Shown here in pieces: positions 12,858 to 13,587 of a DNA stretch of 13,587 nucleotides. Position 1 is the stretch's first letter. Each line of letters begins with the position of its first letter. The stretch covers positions 1-13,587 of the forward strand of contig JAJZMO010000084.1 of NCBI GenBank assembly GCA_021798235.1. The letters run 5' to 3'. Origin of the DNA: Acidobacteriota bacterium. GTDB lineage: Bacteria; Acidobacteriota; Terriglobia; Terriglobales; Acidobacteriaceae. The position numbers were made by a program, and so were the translations under genes. Under the pieces are notes generated by a model. That model made no database searches, was not told the origin of the DNA, and was given only the letters and a program-made list of their open reading frames with translations.

Positions 12858-13587
12858 TTACTGCGCCTGCCCGCCCGCAGCATCCGGCGCAGACTGGCTC
12901 TGCTGCGAAGGCAGTTGATAGGGATGCTTCAAGCCCTGTTCCGCCGCCTGTTCCGTGTCCGGGCGGCCATCGCGGCTCTGCATGGCGGCTTTGTATTCGG
13001 CAAGCGCGCTGTCGCGATCCTGCTGCACATCGTCGATACGTCCCAGATAAATGTGCGACCAGGCCACGGTGCGCGGATCGTGCGAAAGTTTCACGGCTTG
13101 CTGAAAGGCCGCAACGGCCTGCTCCGGCTTGCCACTGATTAAATCCGCGCGGGCCAGAATAAACTGCGCCCGGCCCGCGTGCTCCGTGTGTGCGGCCAGC
13201 GCCTGCTGCGCGATCGCAATGGCCTTGTCAGCATTGCCCATAAACAGCGCCTTCTCTGCTTGATCGAGCACTTCCGGCTTGGGTGCGCTGCGCTGTACCA
13301 CTTCATCCTGCGCGTGATCCACAAAGACGATTTTCTTCAGACGGGATCTTTCCTCGGGAACATCAATGCTATAGATCATTTCGCCAATGGCTTCATGCAA
13401 ACTCACAGGCGTGCTCTCAAAGAATCGAAATTGATTGTAAAAATATCGCGTCAGGATATACCCCTGCTCCATGTCATCGCGCACGGCCTGTTTGCGCACA
13501 GCCTCTGCTTTGCGATCACGCTCCACAATTTGACTATTAATGGAGGACATTTGTGCGCGATCCACATTCTTTGGCATTTGATATGGC
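12858..13587 (-). CDS. Tetratricopeptide repeat protein (5' end probably outside the window)
   Basis: The frame is open to the right edge. An ATG at 13577 would give 239 residues, but only ten bases upstream are visible and the sequence before it (PYQ) reads like coding, so the gene may begin outside. From that ATG, residues 10-90 are helical and charged, with aromatic patches (GYILTRYFYNQFRFFEST), and match no family I know. Residues about 100-205 form TPR-like helical pairs (LDQAEKALFMGNADKAIAIA, GKPEQAVAAFQQAVKL, DRDSALAEYKAAM), typical of protein-protein scaffolds. A Gln/Ser/Ala-rich tail ends the protein. The stop is close upstream of rnc, so it is likely the upstream part of the rnc-lepB-asmA operon. 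The specific role is unknown. Confidence 0.75.
   Translation of the reverse strand, partial: PYQMPKNVDRAQMSSINSQIVERDRKAEAVRKQAVRDDMEQGYILTRYFYNQFRFFESTPVSLHEAIGEMIYSIDVPEERSRLKKIVFVDHAQDEVVQRSAPKPEVLDQAEKALFMGNADKAIAIAQQALAAHTEHAGRAQFILARADLISGKPEQAVAAFQQAVKLSHDPRTVAWSHIYLGRIDDVQQDRDSALAEYKAAMQSRDGRPDTEQAAEQGLKHPYQLPSQQSQSAPDAAGGQAQ

Noticed and set aside
12003..13142. Plus-strand open frame of 379 codons opposite rnc and the TPR gene
   Set aside because: It is a shadow of the RNase III and TPR coding sequence, with biased composition and no recognisable domain.

Overview
This 13.6 kb window is an ordinary, densely packed bacterial chromosomal segment of fairly high GC, with no mobile element, RNA gene, CRISPR array or long non-coding stretch. 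The mix of genes points to an acidobacterium, probably of the Acidobacteriaceae type. That mix is a Tat-tagged sugar-phosphate-isomerase-like protein, tandem signal peptidases I behind rnc, an AsmA-like protein, and an ECF sigma factor with a small membrane protein. The assignment is inferred from gene content and is not proven by any marker gene.

Left part (1-3131): the first residues of a secreted protein run off the left edge on the minus strand. Divergent from it is a cytoplasmic xylose-isomerase-like TIM-barrel protein. It converges on a second TIM-barrel protein carrying a twin-arginine signal. Divergent from that one is a single-domain ferredoxin/flavodoxin-NADP+ reductase.

Middle (3207-7705): a minus-strand operon encodes an ECF sigma factor, a translationally coupled two-helix membrane protein that could be its partner, and a three-helix membrane protein with two zinc ribbons. 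Divergent from it is rlmB (23S rRNA 2'-O-ribose methyltransferase). rlmB overlaps by one base a large secreted gluzincin-type metallopeptidase-like protein whose active-site motif is altered (HMESH instead of HExxH).

Right part (7711-13587): a long minus-strand operon is read in the order TPR protein (cut by the right edge), rnc, lepB copy A, lepB copy B, asmA-like. The junctions are tight: adjacent stop/start, GTGA overlap, a 47-base gap, and a 1-base gap. The operon links RNA processing (RNase III) with protein export (two signal peptidases) and envelope biogenesis (AsmA-like). It converges on the peptidase gene with only 5 bases between stops, and a near-perfect 15-bp inverted repeat spans both stop codons.

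Several starts are non-ATG (GTG or TTG). I chose them because a clear Shine-Dalgarno sequence lies about 8 bases upstream. No clearly new system stands out. The best leads are the altered peptidase active site, the stop-spanning hairpin, the sigma/membrane-protein operon without a recognisable zinc-finger anti-sigma, and the duplicated signal peptidases.
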